A stretch of DNA of 64,000 bases from Pagrus major (taxonomy: Eukaryota > Chordata > Actinopteri > Spariformes > Sparidae). The DNA is taken from assembly GCF_040436345.1 (NCBI RefSeq), contig NC_133235.1:22592660-22656659 (forward strand). The letters are read 5' to 3'. The position numbers and the translations under genes are program-made. The notes below the pieces were generated by a model. It did not search any database. It was given only the letters and a program-made list of their open reading frames with translations, and had not been told where the DNA came from. How positions within the stretch are numbered: the first letter of the stretch is position 1; each line of letters opens with the position of its first letter. Positions 11,441 through 28,390 of this stretch are shown one piece after another.

Positions 11441-11449
11441 TTATTTTTC

Positions 11450-12039
11450 TTAAAGAGGTCATATTATGCTAATTTTCAGGTTCATACTTTTATTTGGGGG
11501 TCCTAGTAGAATAGGTTTACATACTTTAATAAAAAAAAAAACATTATTTTTCTCACATGGTGCTTTGCTGCGGCATCCCTTTACACACTGTGTCTTGAAC
11601 GCTCCATTTTAGCTACAGAGTGAGACACCTCGCCTCTGTTCAATCTTGGTGAGAGTTGCACATACACATTACTTAACGGGCAGGATGTAGCCAATCAAAG
11701 GCAGAGTAGGGCGTGTCATGCCGAACAAGGTAGTGTGATCTAAAATAACACTGCTACAGCAGTAGCAACTGTATGTCTGCTGACTGACTAGAGTGTATAT
11801 ATTTTATAATAAATATATAAAAATCTATAATTATATAACGCCTGTTACATAGTGATGCACATAAGTTACAGATGTAAAGGCTCAACTCCAAACCAGGCGT
11901 TTCAGGCAGTGCAGGAGCAGCATTTTCTGTGCGAGAGAGTAACTCCCTTTGGCATGCAGACCTTTTACATGCACAAAAATGCTACATAACACAATAAAGG
12001 AAAGGCAAAAACCCACAAATCATAATATGACCTCTTTAA
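11450..12039. mobile_element. MITE with 19-bp terminal inverted repeats, abutting the mini-gene stop
   Basis: Left end TTAAAGAGGTCATATTATG (11450-11468) and right end CATAATATGACCTCTTTAA (12021-12039) are perfect inverted repeats. The 590-base body has no transposase frame. It begins nine bases after the mini-gene stop codon and contains AATAAA at 11818-11823 and 11993-11998, so it may supply the polyadenylation signal of that gene. A diverged copy in the other orientation lies at about 50800-51289. Confidence 0.8.
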
Positions 12040-12420
12040 ATAGTAATGGCACAACGGTCTGACTGTGCTGCAGCATGAGTGGACTATTGTCAATGTCATT
12101 TTCATTTTTAATTTTCATTTTTTCAACCTGGTAGATGATAGATAATGCTAATGCTGATAGTTAATTCATTGTCTCGCAGTTTTTTGTTTATTTTTGGTAA
12201 AGCCATACACTGTATATAAATAAGTAGGGGTGTGGCCAATGGGTTCACCCATAGCCAAAGGCATCGCCCAACAAGCCACATGAAAGGCAAAACATAAAAG
12301 GATTATAAAATAGGATTAGGGTAATGAATGTGATTTAAACAGGAGCCAAATATAGTCCCAGTTAATCCCCAATCTTAATTTAATAGTCTTAAAATAGACT
12401 GACTCAATAATTTCCCATCG

Positions 12421-12691
12421 TAAACGCGCAGTGAGATTCTCTGAGCTGTACCGAGGCTACGTCTTGACGTCATTGCATTCCGTGCACGCGAGTATCGACT
12501 ATTAATGCGGAAGTTCCCTCCTCGGTCTTCCTCGGCAGCGATCTAAGAAACGAAAACAAGCCTGACAAAAACCTCGATTGTCGCGCTAAGAGTCGATTTG
12601 AAAGGCCACAGTCTAAAGAAGTGTGTTTAAAAGTTGTTTACTCACGGCGGCGTTACATTCGTTTCGATTATTGGACAAGTGATCGGCCGTT
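12421..12691 (+). promoter_or_regulatory. vps4b promoter and 5' leader with CRE palindrome
   Basis: CpG-rich sequence immediately upstream of the vps4b ATG. A perfect cAMP-response element TGACGTCA lies at 12465-12472, 220 bases before the ATG. No TATA box was identified. The ATG context GTTATGG has G at +4. Function is inferred from motif and position. Confidence 0.55.
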
Positions 12692-17731
<5,040 letters not shown>

Positions 17732-19175
17732 GTGGGATGAAGGAGCCAAGCCAAACCAAAGCAAAGGAATTGTGATTGTCTCTCTTTACTGTCCTTGTCC
17801 TGTTATTCTGTCTCTGTCTCATCATAATCATTCATCAGGCCTCGTGGTTTATCATGAATGGGCAAGATCACCACTCCTTCTTGCCGAACTGATAGCCACA
17901 TTAAGGGTGGAGAACTTAGTTTTATTCGACATTCACCATTTTCCAAAGAAAATTAAAGACCTCCCAACTGCAGCTGATCTAATAAAAGAATTAGTAGATG
18001 GTTGTTTGAGTTATGCACTAAAGACTAAAGGTATTAATGACCAGAATACCCGAGCGACTTACAGAAACAAATGGCAGACATACACGACAATTATTGCAAT
18101 TGAGGTTATTGAAATCAAGGTAATTTATTTTAAGTAAGGCCTAGCTCTCGCGTCCTTGTTTTCCAATCAGAATACATCTCACTGGACCATAAAATACACC
18201 TTATATCTATTTTATTATGAAAAAACAAGCATCTTGTAGTGTATACTGTACTTTGTGGAATGTTTAAATCTTGGGCTGGTGGATTGAAGTGGGTTCGTAG
18301 GATTTGCTGTGGTGAAATATGTCAGTTGTCTCAAGGTGGTGGATGTTTAGAGTTTTGAGGCAGAGATACTCAGGATGAGAGCTGCATTAGGCCCTGTGGA
18401 AATTCAGGATTATTCATCCAGCTTCCTGATAAATGACAAATTTTATTTGTTTACTCTTTGTCATTTAAATCTAACATGATTAATAGGTTGGATCACCAAT
18501 GGTGCTGGATCAGCATATTTTACATTTTTTCAAGAACTCCATAGCTCTGAATTGCTATGTCACACAGCTTGCGAAAAACAAACAAACCATGGTTTGTTTT
18601 TGGCAATCTACTGTACATATTTACCATAACTGACTGTGGGCTTCGCTGATTATCCTTATTGCAAACTGCAAAAAACAAAGCCTTATACTCAGATAAAGTC
18701 ACATTGCGTATTTTGATAAAATAAGACTGAGGTGTTGAAGTTGGGCACTGATGGCTCAGGTGGAGAGATCATCTTCTTGTATACGTTACTACATAGGAAT
18801 GCATCTCCAAGCATGAACTTTATGTAGCCATAAGTGGCAGTGTGCACCATGTGCCTTCTAGAAAAGCTGCAAGATTCTTTTTTTATTGTTTTATTTCTAA
18901 ATTGGTCATACTGCGTATATCCAGTGCTTTGTCACTACAACTAAGAAGTGTATACTTGCACATTTCATGTAAGCTCTTTGAGAGCTTGTATACATCTGTA
19001 CTCTTTTGCTCCTACGGTGTGAAAACTGTCTCTTCTGAGTTTTGATGGTCTTTTATTTTACTGTAAATGTCTATACATATAGCCAACTCTTGAGCCTTTT
19101 CTTTGTGAAGAGGTCACCCATGCATACGATTTTCTGTTTTTTTCATTTCCATAATGTAAATAAATAAAAGTTATA
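17732..19175 (+). other. vps4b 3' untranslated region
   Basis: AT-rich sequence follows the TAG stop without coding signal and ends in two overlapping AATAAA hexamers at 19159-19164 and 19163-19168, consistent with a 1.4-kb 3' UTR. A 140-codon open stretch at 17715-18137 overlaps the stop and has no family likeness. Confidence 0.65.
19159..19168 (+). terminator. vps4b polyadenylation signal (overlapping AATAAA pair)
   Basis: Two AATAAA hexamers overlap here, about 1.43 kb past the vps4b stop and before the kdsr promoter. Cleavage is expected 10-30 bases downstream. Confidence 0.6.
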
Positions 19176-19259
19176 GCTACCTTAAGTGAAGCCGTTTTCT
19201 TTTGTGTAACACATTCACTAGTTGTTCACAATAGAGATGTAGGTTCACAAATAAAGATT

Positions 19260-19751
19260 ACACAACTCAGGACGGGTCGTGCTACTGTCTCATATCAGTG
19301 AACACACACCTGGGGGCCGGCTGGGTGTGAAGCAAAGGTGTGTGTACCTAACTGGAACGGATACGACGAACGAGGGGGTGGAGCGTTGCATTGTGGGAGT
19401 TGTAGTTGCAGTGCGCCCGAGAAGTGTTGGGATTCTAGAGAAACGCTTTCGGCTTCAGAACTACAAGAACCAGGTGCAAGCAGTAGGCGTCCGTTTGCAG
19501 TGCACAGTTCGATTTGTTTTGGTTTATGCAGACTGCGCTTTGTCACGGGGGAGCCGAAGTCCGCCGTGATACTTTTACCTGGCCTTTCCCCTTCTGACTC
19601 ACTGACAAACCCCGGAACAACTCCTCCTCCGAGGTCTGCGTTTCGCCACCCCCCCCTTTCAGGGCCGCCGCCTGCCTCGTCGCTCTGTTATCGGACCCCA
19701 GAAGCTGGCCTGCTAGTTAGCAAGCAAGCTAACGATTGCCTGATTTCACCC
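19260..19751 (+). promoter_or_regulatory. kdsr promoter and leader with ZNF143-type motif
   Basis: CpG-rich region before the kdsr start. The run GCATTGTGGGAGTTGTAGTT at 19388-19407 is, in reverse complement, close to the ACTACAAnTCCCAnnATGC box bound by ZNF143/Staf at many housekeeping promoters. The reading frame of kdsr exon 1 stays open upstream to an ATG at 19338, but that stretch looks like leader sequence rather than protein. Confidence 0.5.
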
Positions 19752-22700
19752 ATGTCCTCTGAAGAAGGGTTGAGCTCATCGATCACGGATTGGTTTTTCA
19801 TCAATTCCTGGTGGCTCCTTCTACCATTCATAATGCTTCTCGTAGTCGCTGCCTTCATTGTGGCTTTTGTGTTGCTGTTATACATGATATCGCCCCTCAT
19901 TAGCCCCAAACCTTTGAAACTGAACGGGGCCCACGTCGTGGTAAGTGCACCACGGTGCTAAAACACTTCGCTAGTAAAAGCTTGTAAGGGTAGCTAAGGT
20001 TCCCCTCTGACGTTCTAACCAAGCTAGCTAGCTGAGTGCACGTCCTAAAGTTGCGGTGTTTAATATTGTGCCTTTGACACTCGCATTAATTGTTACAGTT
20101 AATAACCTATCATAACTTTTAAGCAGGAAATTGTGTGTAGAATTTGTAATGATAATCAACTGTCAGCTATGAGGAGTGACACACCCACATGACGAGTTAA
20201 CGTCAAGTAACATTAATGAGCTAATGCTAACATCAGAACTCACTGCTAACAGACACTATTTCATAAGACTGAGATTCAGCTAGGTAATGCAGTCTATCCT
20301 GGCTGTATGCTCCCATCATGAAGGTTATAACATGTACCTCTAATTCAACATGGTTACTAATCAATTGTACCAGTTTGAAAAAAACCCTCCTCAATATAAC
20401 CCAATACATTTAAATAGTGGTACAAATAAAGAGGCCTACTAAATTACTATGTTGTTAGTTGTAACAGCACCTCTCTCAAACAGTTTGACCAAACTGGCAT
20501 GCCTGTTATAGTAAACTGCATTAATTTTTGCTTAGTGTACCTAAAAAAAAGTCAACTGGGTGTAGTTTGACTCATTTCATTGTATAGATGTGGTAACCCC
20601 ACAGCAGAATTGACTAACAAATGTCTAACTTGGTGTAGTTGCGCAACAATCTGGAAACATAAGCAATACTACTCAAAATGAGTTAGGGATGTTGGGATAT
20701 TTTAGTGTTTCACTTGATTGTTAATTCTGTAACTTATCAGGATTTTTATTTTGTGTTTTGTGAATATCTTTGGTGCTCAAATGTGACGCATTTCGTTTGA
20801 CTTGTGCACCCATATCGCAATATCCGTAACTCATTTTGCGTAGTATACATTTCCAGTTTATCTCCTCCACACAGTCTATTAGTGGCAAATCAGCTACACC
20901 ACATTCGACCTGTAATTAATTATCTTCTTACCCTTTGAATTTTCAGGTGACAGGAGGCTCAAGTGGGATTGGGAAATGCATTGCAGTCGAGTGCTACAGG
21001 CAAGGTGCATTCATCACTTTGGTGGCACGAGATGAGGTCAGCAGCACAAACTACATTCAACCATTCATTCCTTTGTGCCTAGCCTAGTAATAACTTGTTT
21101 GTTGTTGCAGTCACCTGCATTTGAGCATTCATATTCTGATGATTTGGCATGTTTTTAAGGTGAAACTTGATGGTATATTAAAGCGTTTGCACAAGATTTT
21201 GTAACTGATTAAACATGCACTTTGTACCTTTAGGCTAAATTGCTTCAAGCAAAAAAAGAGGTGGAGAAATTTGCCATCAATGACAAGCAGGTATGGGTTT
21301 AGTGTTTATTTCGTCATTACAATAAAAAGATGTCACTTTCAGATGTTGTTTTAAACCTTCTGTATAGTTGTTCACACAAGCTTATAATGTAATATATTGC
21401 ATACAGTCATGTACAATTTGCTCACTCAGGTGGTGCTCTGCATATCAGTGGATGTTTCCAGTGATTATAGCCAGGTGGAAAGTGTGATAAAACAGGTAAT
21501 GTTACCCTCGTATCAGCAGTGGAACATCTCAGATTCCTTTAATAATTCAGTGGTGAAGTTCTGAATTGGCTTTTTCGTGTCGTGCAGGCCCAAGAGAAGC
21601 TGGGGCCCGTTGATATGTTGGTGAACTGTGCTGGAACGTCCATTTCTGGAAAGTTTGAGGACGTGGAAGTGGACCGTTTCAAAGTAGGTACCCGGAAATT
21701 TAACGAGGACACGGCCATGGTGTTGCTTAAGTTCAGAAGTCAAAAAGCTTCTCTGAATTACTAAACACAGTTTTAATAGAAAAATATTCTCTGCTCGTAT
21801 TCACACCTGAATGATCGAAAAGAGTCATCGATAAATTTATCATACTCTCTTTTAACAAGTTCACATGTTTCTGAGTTATTGTGGAAACAATACTTACACC
21901 ACTCTCCTGAATTTTTCTGGGGATATGAGAATAAACAATATTGATCATTTTATTTTATTTATATCCATAAAACATTGCCTTTTGGTCATCAAACTATTTT
22001 ATTAAAACAAATCTATTTCACCTAGACAAACCTGGTAAACTGCTCCCTAAGACCACATAATTGGTCTGTATGTGTTATATACATTCTGTTTTACCAGAAA
22101 TGAGCTAGAAATTGTTCATCAGCATTCAGGTCACTGTGCCCAGTCTTGTTATAATGTGTAAACTTGTGTCTCGTTTCAAACAGAAACTGATGGAGGTGAA
22201 CTACCTGGGCAGCGTTTACCCAACACGGGCCGTCATAACCACCATGAAGGAGCGAAGAATGGGCCGCATCATGTTCGTGTCCTCCCAAGCGGGTCAAATT
22301 GGCCTGTTTGGATACACTGCCTACTCCCCATCCAAGTTTGCCCTGCGTGGTTTAGCGGAGTCGCTGCAGATGGAGGTGAGTTTTTGGCCTCTCACGCTTG
22401 AATGCCCCTTCTGTACAGATCTCCACTGCATACCAAGCAAACAGGCTGCATTCAGTCAACCTCATAATGCATCTAGTTAAAATAATTTACCTGATATGTT
22501 ATATTTTTTTGTCATCTTGCTGCTGAGGGATGATGAGTATTTTTGGTGTTAATATTTTAACAAGGATTCCTGATTTGTCTATATGAGGCAAATTTATTGC
22601 CCAAAGACAATTTGTATTAAACATAGTCATTAAGGCTCAGTGATAGGACTTAATGCTCAGTGAGTGTTGTTGTTCTTCCACTCCAGATAAAGCCATACAA

Positions 22701-23373
22701 TATCTATGTGACTGTGGCCTACCCCCCTGACACTGACACTCCAGGATTGGCTGAGGAAAATAAGACCAAGGTAAACATCTTTTTAACACAATACATAGTA
22801 ACATCATTTCACTTCTATTTGCCCCATATTTAAAGGCTTTTTTTGATTTCTTCTTAGCCTCTTGAGACCAAATTAATTGCTGAAACCTCTGGAGTTTGCC
22901 AACCGGACCAAGTGGCCAAAATCATTGTTCGGGATGCAGTGGTAAGAAATCCAGTTCACCTGCCACTGAACCCACCAAGCTTTTTTTTCCATTTTAAACA
23001 TAAAGTAAACGACTTTGGAGGAAGATGGACAATCCTGAGGTGCCTGTTTTTTCCTTTGGTCTTGTAGCAGGGGAACTTCAACAGCTCTGTGGGACCTGAT
23101 GGTTACATGCTGTCAGCCCTCACCTGTGGAATGTCACCTGTCACCTCCATCACAGAAGGTCTCCAGCAGGTAAAGCCTGGCCTTTCATATTGTCACATTG
23201 GCAGAAGCACTGTGAAATTTAGAAGTTCCAACATCGATTTCTCTTCTGCACAGATTGTTACCATGGGATTGTTTCGCACCATCGCCCTCTTCTACTTGGG
23301 GAGTTTTGACAGCATTGTGCGCCGCTGCATGATTCAGAGGGAGCAGTCGAAAGCAGCTGATAAGAGGGAGTAA
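19752..23373 (+). CDS. kdsr: 3-ketodihydrosphingosine reductase
   Basis: Ten coding exons: 19752-19940, 20947-21036, 21234-21290, 21430-21495, 21588-21683, 22184-22375, 22687-22770, 22858-22941, 23068-23169, 23254-23373. All joins are phase 0. From the Met at 19833 the protein is 332 residues, exactly the human length; the upstream in-frame Met at 19752 would add 27. This short-chain dehydrogenase reduces 3-ketodihydrosphingosine to dihydrosphingosine with NADPH, the second step of sphingolipid synthesis, on the cytosolic face of the ER. In the 332 numbering: an N-terminal membrane segment ([17 protein letters not shown]), the cofactor loop TGGSSGIGK (about 38-46), the NCAG motif, and the catalytic triad Ser172, Tyr186, Lys190 (YSPSK). 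A C-terminal hydrophobic segment follows ([16 protein letters not shown]). No frame breaks. Confidence 0.98.
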
Positions 23374-25880
23374 CAGCAGCCTTACCTTCTTCACAGCCCC
23401 ACCTCTTCCTCCTCCTCCTCCACACCCACCATCCCACCCCCTCCTCCAGCCTGTACTAGTGCACAACCGTAGGTGGGGATAAAGGCCAAGCTTTGAGTGC
23501 ATTTCTGATATCAACTTAACAGATGGGATGAAAGAAAACGGTAGATGTTTACTCTTTGCTTGTCCAGTTATGTAACACCTCCATAGACTTCACACTTTAT
23601 ATTTTATTCCTCTCAAAGCATTTCAGTGACTTCTCAGTTAAATGTGTCCACCTGCTTCATTTTGTGGGAGCAGCCTTACTTTAAGGGAATGAGGGCAGAC
23701 TAAACATCCCACAGCCTGGTTTTAAAGTAGGTATCGCGCCTCCCTGTCTCCACTTGCACGGTGCTGGTTTTTTTTTCTCATCGAGAGGAAAACCAGCCGA
23801 TAGCTTGTCTGACCGGTTGTGCCAAATATGGCTTGATGTCCCTTCACACCAGGGGCTATATTGAAAACCAGAATGGTAATGCTCTGTTTCATTTATTTGT
23901 TTGTTTTCCCTTAATAATTCCCTCCTTCTCTACATTTTCATACCACAAGTCTTTGCAGGCAAAGCACCTTCCTGTTTGACTGAGTAACCTCTGTGTGTGG
24001 AACCAGTTGTGACCCACAGCGATTTGTTTATGCTGTGGGATGTTTTGTTTTTGTGCTCTGTGTGTGAACCAAGCCAGGATGTGATATCGGGGAGAGAGAG
24101 AGAGAGAGCATGTGTGATGTATTTGATTGTTTGTTCAATTTTACTAATGCAAAAACATGATTCCAGAAGATAATAATATTCAAAAAATGTTAGAGGCACT
24201 GTTGAAGCAAAGGTGTTTTGTGTAAACTCTGTGCAATGAATGTTGTTTTTGTGTGTGTGTTTGCTGTGACTGAGCCAATCCCCTGGGGAGAGAAAAGCCA
24301 TTAGATTATATTGTCTCGGGAAGAAAAACACCAAATTATTTCTCACAATCCCATCGTGTTGCATTGAGAAAGGAAAGCAGGTACTATGAGTCGAAGCCAT
24401 GGAGTCAGAGCATTGTGAGGAAAGAAAAGACAAGCACAGGTAATTTCACTTCTCGCCTGTGAATTTGACTACGTAGAATACTTATTTTTTTCATTCAACG
24501 TGTGAAAGCAAGCGTTTCATTTTTACATGCAGTTCTATGTGTCAGTGCACATACTCAGCCACCCTGGTCATGATCCAAGTGGGATCCATAATCTGTTCGG
24601 GTGGTGCAAGTCAGGGCAGGGCAAGACTTGCTGGTTCGAGTCATGTCCCTGTAGGTCTAGTGAGGGCGCTAGAGATTTGTTTAACATAAAGGCCAAAATA
24701 GTAGAGGGGTGAGCATATGGAAGTGTGATCCTTGCCCCTCTGCTGTCACGCTGTCATGCACAGTTGGGACTTTGTAGCTCCCTTAATATTGATTCCCTCC
24801 TGATTTCTGTCAAGCCTTGAATATCTTGTGTTCACTATGGTTTTTTTTTTTTCCTATATGTTTTGCATATAGAGGGAGGAAAATTACAGTGTTGACTCTT
24901 GCAAGTCTTCCTTTGGTCCATCACAAACGGGGAGAATGTACTTTAATACAAAGCATACAAATCAGAACATGAGAATATTATTTTTAAATACACCAACATT
25001 TGAATGCCAAAATGTGTTAAGACAATTTGTGTAGATGCAATGCATTTATTTGAGATTTATTTCGATGTTGCTGCTCTGTTGATCTTAGAGTTAGTTCGTT
25101 GAAGCTGTGGAGCAGCGTGGGGACCCATTCTGAGCCTTAAGACGTGACTACTGATGAAGCTAATGCTATAAGAATGGACCTGTCCACAGAGCAATGTGGC
25201 TTAACCCACATGTTGTTTACCAGTTCATTTCACTTAAATCTTTAATACTTTTCAGTGTAAAATGCCAGCTGTTTTTTCTTTTTGTGTGTATTTTGTCAGT
25301 TTCCAGTCTTTGTATGACAAAAAGAAGCCTTACTGAAACCCAAGATATGAAAGTGAGAATGGATGACTGATGTTGGATGATGTTCTCATTTGATATTGGT
25401 TAAAGGCATACTGTCCTGCACTCAAAAGCTTTTCATTATTGTACATTTATTGCCATTCAGAGTTCTGTTTTACCTTGAGGTAGCGACACGTAGTTGATAG
25501 AACATGTAGCCCATATAATAGCAGTTCAGTTCGGACATTTTGTTTTAACCTTTTAAGCTATGCAAATGAAGCCTATGCTTACAGTATGTTTGAGCATACA
25601 GTCGAGATGTAAGTTCTGTAACAGTCACGCTAGTTTTCCCCCCATAGGAATGGTGTCATCATCAGATACTTAACGAGGTTTTAAGTATTGAACATGAAAG
25701 TCATAATGCACTCTTTTGTTTCATTCTTCTTTCTTGCGTTTCTTTTTTGTTTTTCTGCCAAAAAACTTAACACCTTCACCTTGTGTGCCATTGAAAGAAA
25801 ATGTGAGAAGTGGAACGTTTCTTTGTCTTATTTTCTTACATTATAAACTAAATAAATACCTGTGAAGAAAAAACAAAATC
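23374..25880 (+). other. kdsr 3' untranslated region
   Basis: Non-coding sequence with pyrimidine-rich runs (23395-23450) and a (GA)n tract at 24091-24109. The likely end is the AATAAA at 25851-25856, giving a 2.5-kb UTR. Earlier poly(A) use cannot be excluded. A tRNA-like B box (GGTTCGAGTC) near 24632 stands alone and is not called as a tRNA or SINE. Confidence 0.55.
25851..25856 (+). terminator. kdsr polyadenylation signal
   Basis: AATAAA within 'aaactaaataaatacc', followed by a T/G-rich stretch, about 2.48 kb past the stop. Confidence 0.55.
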
Positions 25881-27058
25881 TAAGTCTCGATCTTTGAGTT
25901 CTTGGTGTGGAGTTGAGATGTCATGCATGCTTTGTGACAGCCATTTTCCTCCTGTTATGTGCTACTTGATATAGCTGCAGGAGTGCTTGCAATAAACATT
26001 TTGTATTCTGTTTGAGCAGATTTTAATCTTCCATGAGGGAACTTTCCAAAGCAGCTTCTCTCCCACATTTGCAGGATTTTCGACACAGTGTGTCCCATTA
26101 GAGAATAAGAAGGAACGCGTGATAAAGGAGACTAGATAAGGAATCAAAGAACAGGGAAACTGTATACACATTGTTGTACTGCAAGGTTAGATCTCCATCC
26201 ACAAGGGGGTGGATGGACCACATCAAAGCAACCCCTCAGCAGAGTGAGATGCTCCAGTTCCCCTCATGAATTAACCAGGATCCTCCAACAGCTCTCCCTG
26301 CGCATCTCTAGGTTGAGCATTGAGGAAGTTGTCTGGATTCCACTCATAAAATTGATGCTTTAAACATGCAATCATGAGACTAGAGGGCTATTAACGATTT
26401 TTTTTAGTGCAGTTCCTCGTGTGCACTTGGAGTCTCAGAGCGCAGCCAAAGGAATTACTTTGCGTAGCTGACGTCAGGAAAATACCTCACCAGCAGAGTG
26501 CGGCCAACTGGCTGAGAGCAGGGAGCTGCTGAGGAGGATATGAGGAGCAATCGTGGAGGAGGACTCTCAGTCCGACCTTGTCTGGCTCACAGTCCCGCGC
26601 CTGGTTGTGCGTAAACGCTGCTAAAATAGTTGGCGGCGTTTAAAGCCCTTTCAGGCGCGTACAACTTTGGCCCTCATTCATGGTTTTATTCGCACGTCTG
26701 GGTGATGTGCACAGGAATAGATCAGCACTACTCCAACCTCTTCCGCATATTGGATTTCTATGCAAAGAGAAGGTCGCCAGCGTCCCTCCAAGGATTCGGG
26801 AAATGAAGACTGCTGCTGACACGGACTCAGTGTTTTTTGACTTTTGAGACGTTTTCCGCGCAGTTTTGATAAGGAGCTTTCCTTCAACTCGCGAAGCATT
26901 CCGACCCTGTGTGGGATTATCGCTGCATTGCTTATATTCAGATATTCGCCGAGTTTTGGATGAGCCCGTGCTGTGCATTGTACAGCGCGCAAATTCGATC
27001 ATAATGCATTTAATTTAGGAGAACCTCTGTGTGTACAAAGTGCCAAAATTGAGCCGGA
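25881..27058 (+). promoter_or_regulatory. bcl2 upstream region and 5' leader
   Basis: The last 600 bases before the bcl2 ATG are CpG-bearing and probably contain the promoter and a long leader. A perfect CRE (TGACGTCA) lies at 26469-26476, 583 bases before the ATG; a CREB-responsive CRE is known in the mammalian BCL2 5' region. A five-codon upstream frame (ATG at 27004, TAG ending at 27018) sits 40 bases before the main ATG. Whether a separate non-coding first exon exists could not be decided. Confidence 0.55.
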
Positions 27059-28318
27059 ATGGCGAACGAGTGTAATCGCAACATTGTGGAAAAGTATATC
27101 TGCCATAAACTCTCCAAGCAGGGCTACGTGTGGGGGTTTGAGGATGTCCGGGATGAAGATGCTGCTAATAATGGGTCAATAGTTGCCCCTCCGCCGACTT
27201 TGGTGCGCCGGTGCCGTGAGGCCAGCACCGGGCCCGACAGCGAGAGCATCCCCCACCTCCACAAACGGCTCCCCGAGTCCGACCCGCACGCCGCCTACCA
27301 CAGAGTCCTGCGGGAGGCTGGAGACGAACTTGAAAGACTGTACCAGCCGGACTTCACGGAGATGTCTCGGCAGCTGTATCTCACCTCCACCACGGCGCAG
27401 AGGAGGTTCGCCGAGGTGATAGACGAACTGTTCCGGGACGGCGTGAACTGGGGCCGGATTATCGCTTTCTTCGAGTTCGGGGGCACGGTGTGCGTGGAGT
27501 GCGTGTCGAAGGAGGACATGACACCGCAGGTGGACAACATCGCGGAGTGGATGACGGAGTATTTAAATGGACCTCTGAACAGCTGGATACAGGATAACGG
27601 GGGATGGGTAGGTCTCATTCCGTCTAGTTGAGCGCTTTGCAGCTGTGTGCCACGGGGGCGCAAAAGTCCCCTTTTGCTCTGGTTGAAGATGTCTTAATCA
27701 ATAGATTCAGTCAGTGTGAACATGTTTGACGGAGATCAAAACCTTCAATCTGACACGAGTTAACAGATAAAATCGAAACCGCAGCTGTAGTCGATCATTA
27801 ATTTCATTAAATTCTCCAGATGCACCCATTACGCACGACAGCGCCAAGGCTCGAGATGGACGGTCTCACTTATGAGCCGCTCTGATTGGCTGTTCGCGGT
27901 GGCTGTTAAACTTGCTTGACCAATCAGACAGCGTGCTGTGTCACACCTCCCGACGCTCTAGATAAATGCCGCCCTGTCAACTGCAGAGCCAGTGGTGTCC
28001 ACGCTGCTGTCATGGAGAGGAGAGGAGGGGACAGAGGGAATTAAAGTTTTAAGAAAGCAGTATTTAATGCGTAATACAACAACAAAAAAACGTCACCATC
28101 TACCTGTAGACAAAGGTTTATGCAGCAGAGTGCTCAGGTGCTGCTGTGGTGTGATGCATTAACAGGAGGAAGGAGGCCAGACACACGTCACCAAACTGGA
28201 AACTATTGAAATAATGTGTCCAGGCCTCTGGGCACGGCTGGACAGGGCATCAGCACATATAAATGACACGTAAACCTTCAGGTAGTAATAAGGAGAGGCA
28301 TCCACACTCTGCCTTTAC

Positions 28319-28390
<72 letters not shown>

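Noticed and set aside
11441-12691. Missing AAA exons of the mini-gene
   Set aside because: The spacer holds a MITE and the vps4b promoter. No Walker A or B sequence was found on either strand.
19338-19961. 207-codon open frame as a long Kdsr N-terminus
   Set aside because: The part upstream of 19752 is low-conservation, CpG-rich leader containing a ZNF143-like promoter box, and the known family starts at or near 19833. The frame also reads past the exon donor at 19941.
24620-24665. Possible tRNA or tRNA-derived SINE (GGTTCGAGTC box)
   Set aside because: No A box, no cloverleaf arms and no A-rich or LINE-like tail.
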